From positions 705,001 to 769,000 of the forward strand of contig BJKQ01000006.1 of the NCBI GenBank assembly GCA_006538405.1: 64,000 nt of DNA, in the 5' to 3' direction. The position numbers and the translations under genes are program-made. The notes beneath the pieces are model-generated. The model was not told the DNA's origin. It was given only the letters and a program-made list of their open reading frames with translations, and did not search any database. Of this stretch, positions 1 to 11,950 are shown piece after piece. How positions within the stretch are numbered: position 1 is the stretch's first letter; each line of letters opens with the position of its first letter. Source of the DNA: Hansfordia pulvinata (Eukaryota; Ascomycota; Sordariomycetes; Xylariales).

Positions 1-662
1 CGGTAGTGGATGGACATGACGGCGCCGCCCTCGCGGACGCCCTGGGGGGCCTCCTCCGAAGTGTACTTGGAGGCCTCGTCGCGCAGCTTGTAGTGCTCCT
101 GGTAGGCGTGCTCAAATGGAGCGGCCATGGCGTTGCGCTTGAGCAGGGAGAAGCTGCTGATCAGCTGCTCGCGCTCCTCCTTGTCGGCGGGCAGGTTGTC
201 GAGGTCGACGAGGACGGAGAAGTCGTAGCCCGTTTCGGGGGCGACGACGTAGGGGCCGTACTCGCGCTGCAGAACCTGCTCGGCGCCATACTGGACAAGC
301 TCCTTGAAGCAGCGGATCTGGATGGAGATGAGAATCTTGGACTTGGACTCGGGGGTCGAGATGTGGAACGTGACGCCGTCAAAGTCGGAGACGGTCTGAT
401 CGATGGAGGCGGGCGGAGCTCTGCAAAGCGGCGGTGGTTAGTGGAAGTCGAAGTCGGCCGGCGATGATGGAGGCACGGCTCTGGGGCGATGACGGTGGCG
501 GGCCGAGGACCGGACGGGCGAGACACGATGGATGGGGGTGGCCTGTGGTGATGGTGGGGGGGGGGAGGGGAGCGGGCTGGGCAGGAGGAGAGGTGCTTAC
601 CCCGAGAAGCGTTCCGTCAGGATGGATTGGATGAGGACATTCTGGTAGTCGAGGAGAAGCAT
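1..662 (-). CDS. ARPC2: Arp2/3 complex 34-35 kDa subunit (ARPC2/Arc35), 5' part only
   Basis: Two exons are visible on the minus strand: 662..601 (start ATG at 662-660) and 420..1, separated by a 180-nt intron (601/600 donor GTAAGC, acceptor TTTGCAG before 420). The gene runs off the left edge, so about 160 N-terminal residues are present and the C-terminus is missing. The protein opens with MLLLDYQNVLIQSILTERF and continues through a DFDGVTFHIST segment, the typical start of ARPC2. In the family, ARPC2 with ARPC4 forms the core that holds the seven-subunit Arp2/3 actin nucleator together and contacts the mother filament at cortical actin patches. Splicing restores the conserved junction (SG|APPASIDQ), which supports both splice sites. 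It is divergent from UTP12 and shares a 1.4-kb upstream region with it. Identification is confident; the exact family length cannot be checked here. Confidence 0.93.
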
Positions 663-2070
663 CTTGGCGGGTGGCTCTCCGGGCGGCGGGAGGTGGAACG
701 GCGGCGGCGGCGGCGGCGGTGGTGGGAGGGAAATGCGGGAATGCGACCTGCGGGCTCAGGACAGCCAGGTTGGGCGACAGCGACGGCGACGGTGACGGAG
801 ACGGAGGCGGCGGTGTTGGACACGGAGCGAGGCGGCGACGTCAATGCGGCGACGCTAGCTAGAGGTACCTTGGATAAGCTGGCACGCTGGGGTGTAGGTG
901 CAGGTGGAGGTACGGGTACGTTGCACGAGCCGGGCTGCGCCTCCAAGCGGCGGCTGGCGTGTACGAGTACGGATGGATACCAGACACGTCCAATGTACTC
1001 CGCGGGGTATGCGTGCAGCGGCACTTACAGGTTGCTTACGGAGTACAAACCTCATCCGGCCCGTTTCCCGTTCAATATTGAAGGCGTTGTCATATGGATG
1101 TCTGCCTGCATGATTGCACTGGCCCGTTGTCCTGCCTGGCACCTCGTGACAATGGACTCGGTCCGTCTTGTGATAGCACCTCGCTATTTCAGCTCGTCTG
1201 CCCCGAAAGACCCCAGACTTCAGACTTTCATGGCCCCCGAAGCTTTCTTCCTCTCCCCTGCCAACGAAGCCATGCTCCCATCAGTGAACTCTTTAACCGA
1301 GGCGAAGATGGATAAGTAAGTAGGTAGGTAACTTTCTCCGGCAACGCCGCCGGGCGGTGCTGAAACTCTGCCCAATCTCTACGGGTCGCGCCTTTTCCTA
1401 CAAAAACCCAGAGACAGCTATACGCAACAGCGTACCTTAAGTGTCTACTTGGGGGTAACTCATTGGTGCCGGGGGTTGACTTGGGAATGGTCGATCGAGC
1501 TTGACGATGCGGCATCTATATGGGGAATCAATACAATTCAGTTCTTCCCCATGACCGATTCAATCGACATGTCCGGTGTGCAGATGATGAAGAGTAGAGC
1601 GCGTTGACAAGATAGTGTTGGATGGTATGCGAGGCCGGAGTAGAGGCGAGGAGGAACGTAGGTGCCTTTGGTACCCTACATGTAGGTACTGCATGCGGGA
1701 TGTATCCCCGTATCTGCAAACTCCAGGTCCTCGTACCCACTCTAATGGTCCTCTCCGCCCGCCACACAGACAGGATACAGACACCGGGAGTACCTGTCGT
1801 GCCCACTTTAGGTACCGCCACCGTCGCCCTCGATAAGCCGCCTTATCGCGGTCCCTCCAGAAAAAAGTTGCCCAGCCGAACTGCACTGCGCAAGACGAAC
1901 GGCCGCGGGCTCGCTCGGCGCATTGGATCCTGCAACATCACATTTCACCGACATCACCGACATCACAGTCCGGACTGACCGTCTCTCACATCCCCCAGCC
2001 AGCCAACCGCCCGGAATCCCCCGTCAGTGTGCGCCGATAGCTAACACAACACACATGCTGTGAGGCCATC
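663..2070. other. Divergent promoter region between ARPC2 and UTP12
   Basis: No supported gene. The stretch holds GTA-type palindromic words (for example around 961-972 and TACATGTA near 1678) and GTAGGTAGGTAA near 1320. The part nearest UTP12 (1,930-2,070) is CACATCACCG/CT-rich, like a fungal 5' leader. ORFs here have no recognisable protein character. Confidence 0.6.
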
Positions 2071-5000
2071 ATGGTCAAGTCGTATTTGTACGTCTCGCTC
2101 CGTTCCGCCGGCCCCTCGTCCTCTCGTACCTACCTCACCCCTCCTCCTCTCCCTCCTGCTAACCCTCCAATCCTTCCCTGCGGCGCACAGGAAATACGAG
2201 CACGCCAAGTCGTTTGGCCTCGTCACCTCGGCGACCTCCAACATCGTCTGGACCTCCAAGGACCGCTCGGCCAACAGCACCAGCGCCGGCCAGGCCGTCG
2301 TCGCCGCCAACGAGGAGGTCCTCCGCTGGGACATCAAGAAGGGCGAGCTCCTCAGCCGCTGGAGGGACGACGCGTGCTCCGCCCAGGTCACCGCCATCAC
2401 CCAGAGCCCCGTCGACAAGGATGTCTTCGCCGTCGGCTACGAGGACGGCAGCATCCGCCTGTGGGACAGCAAGATCGCCACCAGCATCGTGACCTTCAAC
2501 GGCCACCGCTCCGCCGTCACCCTCCTCGACTTTGACCGCGCCGGCGTTCGCCTGGCCAGCGGCTCCCGGGACACCGACGCCATCGTCTGGGACCTGGTCG
2601 CCGAGGTCGGCCTGTTCAAGCTGCGCGGCCACAAGGACCAGCTCACCGGCCTGCGCTTCGTCGAGCCCCAGGAGGAGCTGCCCGACGCGGGCCCCGACGC
2701 CGACGCCGACGCCGACCAGGCCATGGTTCTCGACCCGCCGACAATTCCGCCGACGGCTTCCTCCTCACCACCGGCAAGGACTCCCTCATCAAGCTGTGGG
2801 ACCTGGGCTCGCGGCACTGCATCGAGACGCATATTGCGCAGAACAACGGCGAGTGCTGGGCCCTCGGCCTCTCGCCCGACTGCAGCGGCTGCATCACGGC
2901 GGGCAACTCGGGCGAGCTCAAGGTGTGGGCTCTCGACGCCGCCTCCCTGGCCTCGTCGCAGAGGCGCGCCGACGCCGCGCCCAACGCCCAGTACCTGCGC
3001 GACCGCGGCACCCTGGTCCGGCAGGGCAAGGACAGGGCCACCGAGGTCGTCTTCCACCCGCGGCGCGACTACTTCGCCGTCCACGGCTCCGAGAAGTCGG
3101 TCGAGATCTGGAGGATACGGTCCGAGGCCGAGATCAAGAAGAGCATGGCGCGGAAGAAGAAGAGGAGACGCGAGAAGGCGGCGGCGGCGGCCGCCGCCGC
3201 GGCCGCTCAGAAGAAGGGCAAGGGCGCGGCCAGCGACGGGGAGGGCGACGCGGGCCAGGACGACCAGGACGAGTCGACGGAGGGCGCCGACGTGACCGAC
3301 GCCTTCGCGCAGCACCTGATCGTCCGGACCAGCGGCAAGGCGAGGTCGGTCGACTGGGCCGACAACCACGGGTCCAACAAGACGATCCAGCTGCTCGTCG
3401 CCACGACGAACAACCAGCTGGAGCTGTACAGCATGCCGATCAACAAGGAGAGGAGCGGCAGCGCGAGGTCCAAGGCCGCCCAGGACATGCCCGACTACAC
3501 GCGGGCGCTGTCGGTGGAGCTGCCGGGCCACCGGGCCGACATCCGGTCGCTCGCGCTGAGCTCCGACGACCGGATGCTGGCGTCGGCCTCGAACGGCAGC
3601 CTGAAGATCTGGAACGTGCGGACGCGGGCGTGCATCCGCACCTTCGACTGCGGCTACGCGCTGTGCTGCGCCTTCCTGCCGGGCGACAAGGTCGTCGTCG
3701 TGGGCACCAAGAGCGGCGACGTCGAGCTGTTCGACGTGGCCTCGGCGGCGCTGGTCGAGAGCGTCGCCGCGCACGAGGGCGCCATCTGGTCCCTGCAGGT
3801 GCACCCGGACGGGCGGTCGATGGTGTCGGGCAGCGCGGACAAGTCGGCCAAGTTCTGGAACTTCCACATCGTGCAGGAGGAGGTGCTGGGGACGACGCGG
3901 ACGACGCCGCGGCTGAGGCTGGTGCAGTCGCGGGCGCTCAAGGTGTCGGACGACATCCTGAGCCTGCGGTACTCGCCCGACTCGAAGCTGCTGGCGGTGG
4001 CGCTGCTGGACAGCACGGTCAAGGTGTTCTTCACCGACTCGCTCAAGCTGTACCTCAACCTGTACGGGCACAAGCTGCCGGTGCTCAGCATGGACATCTC
4101 GTACGACAGCAAGCTGATCGTGACGTGCTCGGCGGACAAGAACATCCGGATCTGGGGCCTGGACTTTGGCGACTGCCACAAGGCGCTGTTCGCGCACCAG
4201 GACAGCATCCTGCAGGTGGCGTTCGTGCCGCACAACAACGAGGGCAACGGGCACCACTTCTTCAGCACCAGCAAGGACCGCAGCATCAAGTACTGGGACG
4301 GGGACAAGTTTGAGCAGATCCAGCGGCTGGACGGGCACCACGGGGAGATCTGGGCGCTGGCGATCAGCCGCCAGGAGGGCTTCGTCATCAGCGCCAGCCA
4401 CGACAAGAGCATCCGGGTGTGGGAGGAGACGGACGAGCAGATCTTCCTGGAGGAGGAGCGGGAGAAGGAGATCGAGGAGCTGTACGAGAGCACGCTGACG
4501 ACGTCGCTGGAGCAGGACCCGGACGCGCAGGACGAGCACGGCGAGGTGGCCGCGGCGGGCAAGCAGACGGTCGAGACGCTGATGGCGGGCGAGCGCATCG
4601 CCGAGGCGCTGGAGCTGGGCATGGCGGACCTGCACGTCGTGCGCGAGTGGGAGGCGGCGCGCGCGGCCAACCCGGCCGCGGCCGCCGCGCCGCCGGACCG
4701 CAACGTCGTCTTCCTGGCGCTGGGAGGGCTCAGCGCCGAAGAGTACGTCATGTCGGTGCTGCAGAAGATCAAGGCCGCGGCGCTGCACGACGCGCTGCTG
4801 GTGCTGCCCTTCGCGTCGGTCCCGCTGCTCTTCACCTTCCTCAACCTCTTCGCGCAGCGCTCCATGAACATCCCGCTGACGTGCCGCATCCTCTTCTTCA
4901 TGCTCAAGACGCACCACCGCCAGATCGTCGCCAGCCGCACCATGCGCACCATGCTGGACGGGATCCGCACCAACGTCCGGGCCGCCCTGCAGCGGCAGAA

Positions 5001-5145
5001 GGACGAGATGGGCTACAACATTGCCGCCCTCAAGATTGTCGGCATGCAGATCCGCGAGAGCAGCGTCAAGGACTACGTCGACGAGAACTGGGACGACGGC
5101 GAGGGCCAGAGCGTCAAGAAGCGCGCTTTCGTCCACGTGTCGTAA
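2071..5145 (+). CDS. UTP12: U3 snoRNP / SSU processome WD-repeat protein Utp12 (Dip2, WDR3), with an apparent 1-nt frameshift
   Basis: Exon 1 is 2071..2087 (MVKSY plus two bases of the next codon); the intron 2088-2190 has a GTACGT donor and CACAG acceptor; exon 2 starts at 2191 and ends with TAA at 5143-5145. About 990 residues if one base is restored. Two WD40 propellers fill most of the protein (repeats such as IRLWDSK, IKLWDLG, LKIWNVR, IKYWDGD). A Lys/Ala-rich insert sits near residues 322-352, and the C-terminal Utp12 domain covers about residues 798-990. In the family this is a UTP-B subcomplex subunit needed for 18S pre-rRNA processing in the nucleolus. The reading frame changes between about 2705 and 2740: upstream ...AMVLD reads in one frame, downstream ADNSADGFLLTTGKD in another. 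One missing C near the CCC at 2734-2736 explains it; no GT-AG intron fits. The gene is essential in yeast, so a sequence error is the likelier cause. Confidence 0.95.
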
Positions 5146-5899
5146 AGCCGGGGAGGTCCCGGTGCGGGAGGCTTGTGCCCATGCTCTTGTTGTATATCAC
5201 TACTGCATCTCGTGTAAAAGCCGACAATGTCGACGATAATGTCAAGACAGTCCAGATTCCAGCCCCCGCCATGCCCCTATATGTACACACACGACCGTCC
5301 CACTGATCTACGAGTACGTACGACTACGAGTGAATATAGCCAAGCTTTTCAGGGGTTAAACCTAGCCGGGGTAAGATCGGCGCATCCGACGGCAGCTCGC
5401 AACGAAACGATCCCACCCACGAGTACTCGTACCTCGGCACATGACGACGGTCTTGTGGGACGGCGGGCGGGCGGGCGGCCGGAGCTGAGACGACGCGGCC
5501 GAATTGCCACGGACGGACAGGCGGTCGCGACAGCTTCATATACGAGTGAGTGCTTACCTCTGCCCGTTCCTACCACAACCCTCCACGACCCTGACAGGAC
5601 CAGCGGCCCGTGTCTCACTGAGTTCCTTGAGACAACAAGTCGGCACAGCAGGAGAGCCACTCACCCTGACCCAATCACCCAAGGGGAAAAAAAAAAGAAA
5701 CCGTCGCCGCCAGTGTCCAGACCGCAGCCCTCCACAGCTCAGGCACGCACGCCCCGTTCAGCCAGACTCGGGCCCATAACCGACGACTCGCTCACGACCG
5801 TCTCAGCTCCGCGGCCCGAGGCCGAGACCGAGATCACGAGGGGGAGAAGCCCTCAGCTTAGGTACCCTAGCCCAGCCAGCCCGCAAAACCACGCCCACA
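5146..5899. other. UTP12 3' region and phosphotransferase promoter/5' leader
   Basis: No gene seen. It contains clustered GTA words at 5,305-5,335, a 12-bp perfect palindrome ACGAGTACTCGT at 5419-5430, an A-rich run near 5,688-5,700 and CTTAGGTACCCTAG at 5,860. The last 150 bases look like a 5' leader ending at the start ATG at 5900. Confidence 0.55.
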
Positions 5900-7368
5900 A
5901 TGGCAGGCAAGGTGCGCCACCCCATCGACGTGGCGGCCCTGGAGCGCTGGGCGGCCACGGGCCAGAACGCGCCCGAGCTCGCCGCCGCCGCGCCCCTCGA
6001 CGTCAAGCAGTTCGGCTTCGGCCAGTCCAACCCGACCTACCTCTTGACCTCCTCCTCCCCCTCCCCCGGCGGCGGCGAGGAGAAGAGCAAGTGGGTTCTC
6101 CGCAAGAAGCCCCCGGGCCGCCTGGTCTCCCAGTCCGCGCACAAGGTCGAGCGCGAGCACCGCGTCCTCTCCGCACTGCACCCGATCCCCGGCGGGCCCC
6201 CCGTGCCCCGCCCCGTCGCCCTGTGCGAGGACCCGGCCGTCCTCGGCACCCCCTTCTACGTCATGTCCTACATCGAGGGCCGCATCTTCGAGGACCCGGC
6301 CATGGTGTTGGCGGGCGGCGGCGACAACGGCATCTCCCCCGAGCACCGCGCCGCCATGTGGCGCTCCGCCGTCACCTGCCTCGCCCGCCTGCACCACGGC
6401 ATCGGCAACAGCAGCAGCGGCAGCGGCGGCGACAGCAGCGACAACCACAACGGGACCCCTCAGCAGCAGCAGAAGCAGCAGCAGCGCGCGTTCCCCGAGG
6501 AGCTGGCCTCGTTCGGTAAGCCCTCGGGTTTCTATGCCCGCCAGCTGGCCACCTGGCGGTCCATTTGCGCGGCGCAGGCCGGCGTCCGCGACGCCGACAC
6601 GGGCGAGGCCGTCGGGGAGCTGCCGCACATGGATGACCTGCTGGCCTTTTTCGGCGGCGGCGCCGGCGGCACCGACCTAAAATCACCACCACCATCTGCA
6701 TCACCAAAACCTGCCTCCTCTTCGCACCCCCCTCGCGACCGCGCGACCCTGATCCACGGCGACTTCAAAATCGACAACCTCATCTTCCACCCGACCGAGC
6801 CGCGCGTCATCGGCATCCTCGACTGGGAGATGAGCACCATCGGCCACCCGCTGTCCGACCTGGCCAACCTGCTCTACCCCTTCCATGCCGCCCGCATGAT
6901 CCCCGGCCACCCGGATCACCTGTCCGTCTCCACCGTCTTGTCGTCATCCTCCCCCTCCTCCCCCCGCCAACCACAAACCCCGCCTTCCTCCCCGGCGCCA
7001 CCCCGGGCCTGCCCTCGTCCGAGGACCTGGTCCGGTGGTACGCCGAGGAAGCAGCAGCGGCGCAGCAGCAGCAGCAGCAGCAGCCCGCCGGCGCCCCCGA
7101 GCCGTGGGACCCGGCCCCCGAGCTGGGATGGGCCGCCGCCTTCGCTGCCTTCCGCCTCGCCGCCATCTGCCAGGGCATCGCCGCACGCGTCGCCGCCCGC
7201 CAGGCCAGCAGCGCGAGCGCGCGCACTCACGCCACAGCCCTCGGGCCTCTCGCCCGCTTCGCGTGGTTGCTGGCCCAGGAGCAGGGCGCCGTCAGCGCCG
7301 GCGGCCGGGACGTTCGCGGTGGTAGCGGCGACGAAACGGGTAGAAGGGGCGGTGCCGCCAAGCTGTGA
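5900..7368 (+). CDS. Aminoglycoside-phosphotransferase-fold protein (ACAD10/11 APH-like), with an apparent 1-nt frameshift
   Basis: Start ATG at 5900 sits in CCCACAATGGC; the first part runs in one frame to about 6,940 and the end in another frame to TGA at 7366-7368, about 489 residues in total. The glycine-rich loop (QFGFGQSNPTYLL, about residues 37-49), an invariant-Lys strand (WVLRKKPPG), the catalytic loop HGDFKIDN (H286-N293) and the metal-binding DWE (308-310) are all present, so the kinase-like fold looks intact. Related domains occur in ACAD10/ACAD11 and in many stand-alone fungal proteins; the substrate is unknown and may be a small hydroxy-acyl or sugar-like compound. After DLANLLYPFHAARM the frame moves so that NPAFLPGATPGLPSSEDLVRWY continues the family pattern; C-runs at 6951-6955 and 6960-6965 are the likely site of a missing base. 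Ser/Gln/Pro-rich inserts near residues 172-196 and after 340 are low complexity. Confidence 0.85.
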
Positions 7369-8300
7369 GCCAAGAGAGATCTATCGGTGAGTGCTGGCTG
7401 TTTGACTTGTCTGGCAGGCGAACGGGTGGTGTCGGAAACGCAACGGTGAAACGGCTCTTCATCACAGCTTCACATGCCTCGCTAGAGTGGACTGCACACT
7501 GGGGTTAAAAGTAAAATTCCGGCTCGTCCTAACGTTGGGGTATTGATAAGTAATTAAGCTAGCAAAGGCACCAGTAGACAAACTCCATGCATGATGCAAA
7601 TCTCAAATGGCCGGCTTGTTTTGAACATCCATCAGAGCCGTGAATCGTCGTCATTCAGACGCTTGAATCAGGGACTCTATCTCCCTGTTCTTTCCTGACA
7701 TGTCATCGTTCAGTCCAAAGGTGCTCGTCGAATGGGTAGGTAAGGTGATCGTTATGCTGACGCTGTCGCAGGCTCCATGTCTGGAGGTCATCGGTCCGCC
7801 CATGAAGCCCACACGTAGTCAAGAGGGTAACCAACAGGCTTCCTGGTGTTGGTGTTATCCAACGCGCTCCTTCATCAGAACACAGTTCTCGAGTAACACG
7901 TAGTGGACGGGGGCAGCGAAAAGCCGATGCTTCTTCTAGGGGTGGGGTAAAAAGGCCAAAGATCCATTTCAGTCCATGGTTTCCGCTGTCGGTGTTGTAA
8001 ACTGACAGCCTGGACTCAGAATCCGGCGTGAGGCTCCAAGCTCCCGAGGTGAGGGGGTCTCGTGAGACCTGGAATCGCTATTATGGTAGTATGTGTCATG
8101 ACCGACGGACACACGTCAGTATCCTGGTCGAGTTCATTGCTCCCAGTGACGATAGGTCTCATTTGAGCGAGTGCGCGGGCGACGGGGCTCCAGAAGTCGT
8201 CTGATGTCTAATTCTTGAGGACATCGTATGTTGCTGAAGATCCTGTGCGAAATCCGCGGCCTGTCTGCTGTGTCGTGTGCGCCATTCTGGCCCGCGCCCT
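7369..8300. other. Convergent 3' region between the phosphotransferase and RING genes
   Basis: About 930 bp with no convincing gene. It presumably holds the 3' UTRs and terminators of both flanking genes. A possible mini-gene at 7,700-7,816 was considered and rejected because its intron would be only about 36 nt. Confidence 0.5.
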
Positions 8301-10060
8301 TCAGCTCACGGCCGTGGGCAAATCAGAGGCGCCCACTGTGGGCGAAAGGGGTGGGAGTGTGTTCATGTTAGGCAGCGGGCCTGGGTTGTGGCTTTCTCGA
8401 TACAGAGAGTCTCGAAGGTGGTTGTGCATCGATGGAAGTCTAGTCTCCGACGTTTGTCCCCCTGCTTGACGACTGCTGTGTGACCTGCTTCTTGACGGGG
8501 ACGCCGCCGAGGGCCTCTCCATATTCCGTCCAGCGGCGTGCAACAGTCTTGCCTGGCGGTCCGCTTGGCGATCCGGTTGACGGCCGCCGGTCATCTGCCA
8601 TCTCTGACGGGGACGGTATCGTCGGGTAGGGGGATAATGGCCTGATTCAGTGTTCGTGTCCGAGCCAGCGAGTTCCGCGTGAGTCATTCTGGCCAACCGC
8701 TCAGCCCTCGCGTCTCTCGAATCCCTTGCGTGTCCTTGCATCGCTCGAACCATCCGGGCAAAGGACCGGTCGCTCAAGTCCGAGTGCTCGCCCCCCTCGG
8801 TCGTGTCGCATCGCAGCCTGCAGTAGGGGCAAACATCATTCATAGCCAGCCATTCTTTGATGCAATGATCGCCGAAGACGTGGCCACATTTAGGTGTTTT
8901 TAAGGCCTTCTCGGTGACACCCTCGGGGCTTTCGACGCCAAAGTCGTTGTAGCAAATGTTACAGCCTGCGTCGTGGTCAGTGTCGTACATGCGCCTGGCG
9001 TCCGAGAGCTGTCGGTCGACTTACATTTGTCTGACTCGTCCAGTGTCTCGATGTCCACGGCCTCGAGGAGTGCAAAAGCCCTACGACCACGGACTTTCTT
9101 TCGAATGCGCTCCAATTCCTCCATGTCCCTCTGTGAAACGACTCCATTTGGCGAATGCCGAGGTCCTGGTCCCTGGGAAACTCGGTTGTAGCGTTCAAAA
9201 GCGTCCTGGGCGGAGAACATAGCGTTCACCGCCGCCAAAGTAACTCTGGAGTCTGGCCGCGGCGCCGCATTGCCTACGGTGGGCGGCCCTGTGGGCACAT
9301 TCAAACGAGTGGCATCCCGATCATCGCTCGCGACGGGACCGGGTCCTGTGTGATAGTCAGTTGCTATGACTCGATGCGGGACGGGAGCCGGATGTGGGAT
9401 CATACCGGGTGCCGAGCTGGTTGTGGCATGCTCACTACTACGCTCGGATGTGCTCGTGAATGACCTGGGGTATGTCAGCGACCTTGGTTCTATGACTTGT
9501 TGAGTACTGACTAACCGAGGGGGATAGGCTGCGTATGATCTTAATACCTCATTCGACGCATTGAACAGTGACAAGGCATGATGCGGCCACTCGGAAGCCT
9601 GAGACAGCGGCAAAGAAGAGCCGTCTGGTCGGCCGGCAACGGACAGCGGGTAGCCCATCGTTGCAGGGCCGGTCCAGGAGAAGTGCTGATCGTACGACAT
9701 AGGGGCGCGGTAATAGTGGCCAGTGGTCCAGGTTGTGACCCCTGGCCTCAACGCGGACTCTGTATGGTGCGAGACGCCATAGCTCATGCGATGGCCTGCT
9801 GCGACGCCTGGGCCGCTGTTCTCGTGACTGTAAGCGTTGGAGTGCGGGGGATACGGCCACATGGGAGAGGCGAGTTGATCGAGTTGGGGTGATTGAGCGT
9901 AATCCGGGCTGAGAGGTGTTTGGATGGAAGAGGTTGCCTGGCCCAGTGGCGATGTTGGAGAAGATCCCGGGGCAGACACGTCGGATGGTGATATCATGCC
10001 TGGGTATCCTGGAGAGTTGGTGGTATCGTCGCCCGACCAGGTGCGTATAGGATGCGCCAT
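8301..10060 (-). CDS. RING-finger protein (putative E3 ubiquitin ligase)
   Basis: Exons 10060..9516, 9464..9025 and 8965..8301 give 549 residues. The start ATG at 10060-10058 lies in the strong context CACCATGG; no better start is seen upstream. Intron 9515-9465 (GTTAGT, GCTGAC, CCCCAG) is only 51 nt, a multiple of three without a stop, so a retained form would be 17 residues longer. Intron 9024-8966 (GTAAGT...GACGCAG, 59 nt) joins DK|CCNICYNDF. The first 320 residues are Pro/Ser/Tyr/His-rich and probably disordered. The RING lies at about residues 328-378: CNIC, then CGHVFGDHC and CPYC, a variant common in fungal RING proteins. The tail is Arg/Ser/Gln-rich. RING proteins usually pair with an E2 enzyme; target and location cannot be inferred. 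No membrane segment was seen. Confidence 0.85.
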
Positions 10061-11950
10061 GGTGAGACTGGTCAAGGTCGGAATACACTACGGGGGCGAC
10101 TGCCGGCGGGCGTGGAGGCAATGAGAAGAATAAAACAGACCGGAGGCTGTTGCTTTTGAGCCTGTGTTAGAAAAGGAAAACCCCTCAATATGACGCCTGA
10201 CCAGCACGGCTTTTGCGCAGAAGCATTGAATGTCAGAGGAACGGCAATGGTGGTGGCAGGCTTTCCGGCGGGCGGCTTCTCCAAGCGGGAGGTGGGTCGG
10301 CGACCGACAGACTGGTGGTGTTGTGGTGGTGGTAGATGGTGATGGTGGAGAGACCGAGGAGTCAGCTCAATGCCCGGCCTAGGAAAGCAGAAGGAAAATA
10401 GGCACCAGGCCAGGGTTACTCGGTTCCTATCGTCTCTGGATGGTCGGCCTGTGAGATCCCGTGGTCAGGGAAATGGGGAGTCGCCGGGACGCCTCGTCAG
10501 GCGAGGAGGGTGTGCAGGTGACACGGCGCGGGGGAGTCGAGGGGCTTATGTTAACGCTGGAGCGGGCAGGCATTGGGCTCCCCGCGGTGGCCACGGACTG
10601 CAGGGCGCCAAGGGGATTATCAGCGATAGTGCGGACCGGGAATCGCGGCAGTGTGGGATGGAGGTGGAGTTGGGTGACGACTGGCGTGTGCGTTGGTGCT
10701 TGAGACAGTGCCACGGGGGGAGGAGGGAGGGGCCAGGGCGTGCAGAGTTCTGTCCAGGTGAGGTAGAAGAGACGGGCCCCGCCAGTAGGGAGCAGACCGT
10801 CTCTGATGGCGGCTGTTTGAATTCGTGGCCGGGCCTTGGGCTGAAGCCTTGGGCCGAGTCTGGCGTCTGGAGCAGGGAGATGCTCCAGGGCGTGCGTCCT
10901 CTCGGGGCCAGGCACTTCGGAGCAGCGACAAGTCCGTCGGAGACGCCGAGTCGCCAGTGAGCAGGCGGAGTGTTCCGTCGAGTGCGAGCCCCCCAGACGG
11001 CTGGTAGAGGACCGCAGGAAGAAGCGAGGGCCGAGACGGCAAACGGACGGGCTGCAGGATCCAACGGCGGCGGCGGCTCGTAATAAATGCTCACCCGCAA
11101 GCGCGGCGCAGGACAGGCAGCAACCAGGAGAGGGCGCTGCAGCTGCGAGCTTGGGCCGGGTGGAAAGGCCGGAGAGCCAGAGCGGAGCAGAAGAGAGGGC
11201 TCAGGCGCCAAGAACAGTCCGACCGGTGCTGGCTGGTCGAGGTGGTGCTCGGCTTGTGAGAGGCGGTGCTGGCTAAAGGGTGAGCAAGTGGGAGCGAGCG
11301 AAGGTGAGGGATGGTGGGCGGGTTTGTTAGTCCCGGTGGGTAACAAGTTGGCGCTGGCTGGCGAGAGATGGGTAGAGAGAAAAAAAGGTGAAGGATGGAC
11401 CGAAGGGCGTGACGAGCAGGTGCTGACTATTTTATCAAGACCCCCGACAAGCGGCGGGCGACAAACCGAGTTGCAGGTTGCCGAGGCGATGTGAATATCT
11501 GCCGTGGTCAGAGGTGCGTTTGGGACCCGACGGCCAGCCCGGAAAGCAGCGCAGGGCAACAAGGGGCTCGCGCGGGCGTTGATTTATTGGGTGGCCTGCG
11601 CGATGGGGCGGCAGGCGGTTGAGTCCAACGAGCTGGCGTGGGCTGTCGAGGGGTGCCTTTGTGTTGACTGCCTCGGGCAGACTGGGGTGTTCTTGTTGCT
11701 AATAAAAGCCGGGGTTGGACGGGGTTGAAAGGGATCGAGAAGTTTGAGGTCCTGTTTGCCTCGAGGTAAGTAAGGGACGAACGGTAAGCCTGGGGTGGCA
11801 CTCGAGATATGGTTGTGGGTTGATTCCATCCAATGCAGGGCATCCAATGTATGTTAGTTGAACAAGGGGCCGAAAATGAAACAGCCGTGTCGGGTGCACC
11901 AAGACCAGGTGCTCTGTGCTGGCTACCTACCACCTACTCGTAGGTAGGTT
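10061..11950 (-). promoter_or_regulatory. Pyrimidine-rich upstream/leader region of the RING gene
   Basis: Read on the minus strand this block is strongly C/T-rich and purine-poor, with runs such as the T-rich tract opposite 11,381-11,388. That is the look of a long fungal promoter and 5' leader. It leaves a long open minus frame (10,546-11,562), but the translation is Pro/Ser/Leu-rich and has no domain character. I infer a leader/promoter for the RING gene; the transcription start is unknown. Confidence 0.4.

Noticed and set aside
2640..2780. Intron to explain the UTP12 frame change
   Set aside because: No GT...AG pair of normal length gives the family-like join; a missing base explains it better.
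2532..4313. 593-codon plus-strand frame overlapping UTP12
   Set aside because: Alternate-frame shadow, very rich in Arg/Gly/Pro; the WD-repeat protein occupies the other frame.
2437..5136. 899-codon minus-strand frame
   Set aside because: It is the antisense shadow of the GC-rich UTP12 gene; the translation is Leu/Arg/Val/Asp-rich without domains.
7700..7816. Two-exon mini-gene starting MSSFSPKVLVEW
   Set aside because: The intron would be only about 36 nt, shorter than any credible intron here, and the product would be under 30 residues.
10546..11562. 338-codon minus-strand frame upstream of the RING gene
   Set aside because: Pro/Ser/Leu-rich translation of a C/T-rich leader; no start context, domain or exon chain.
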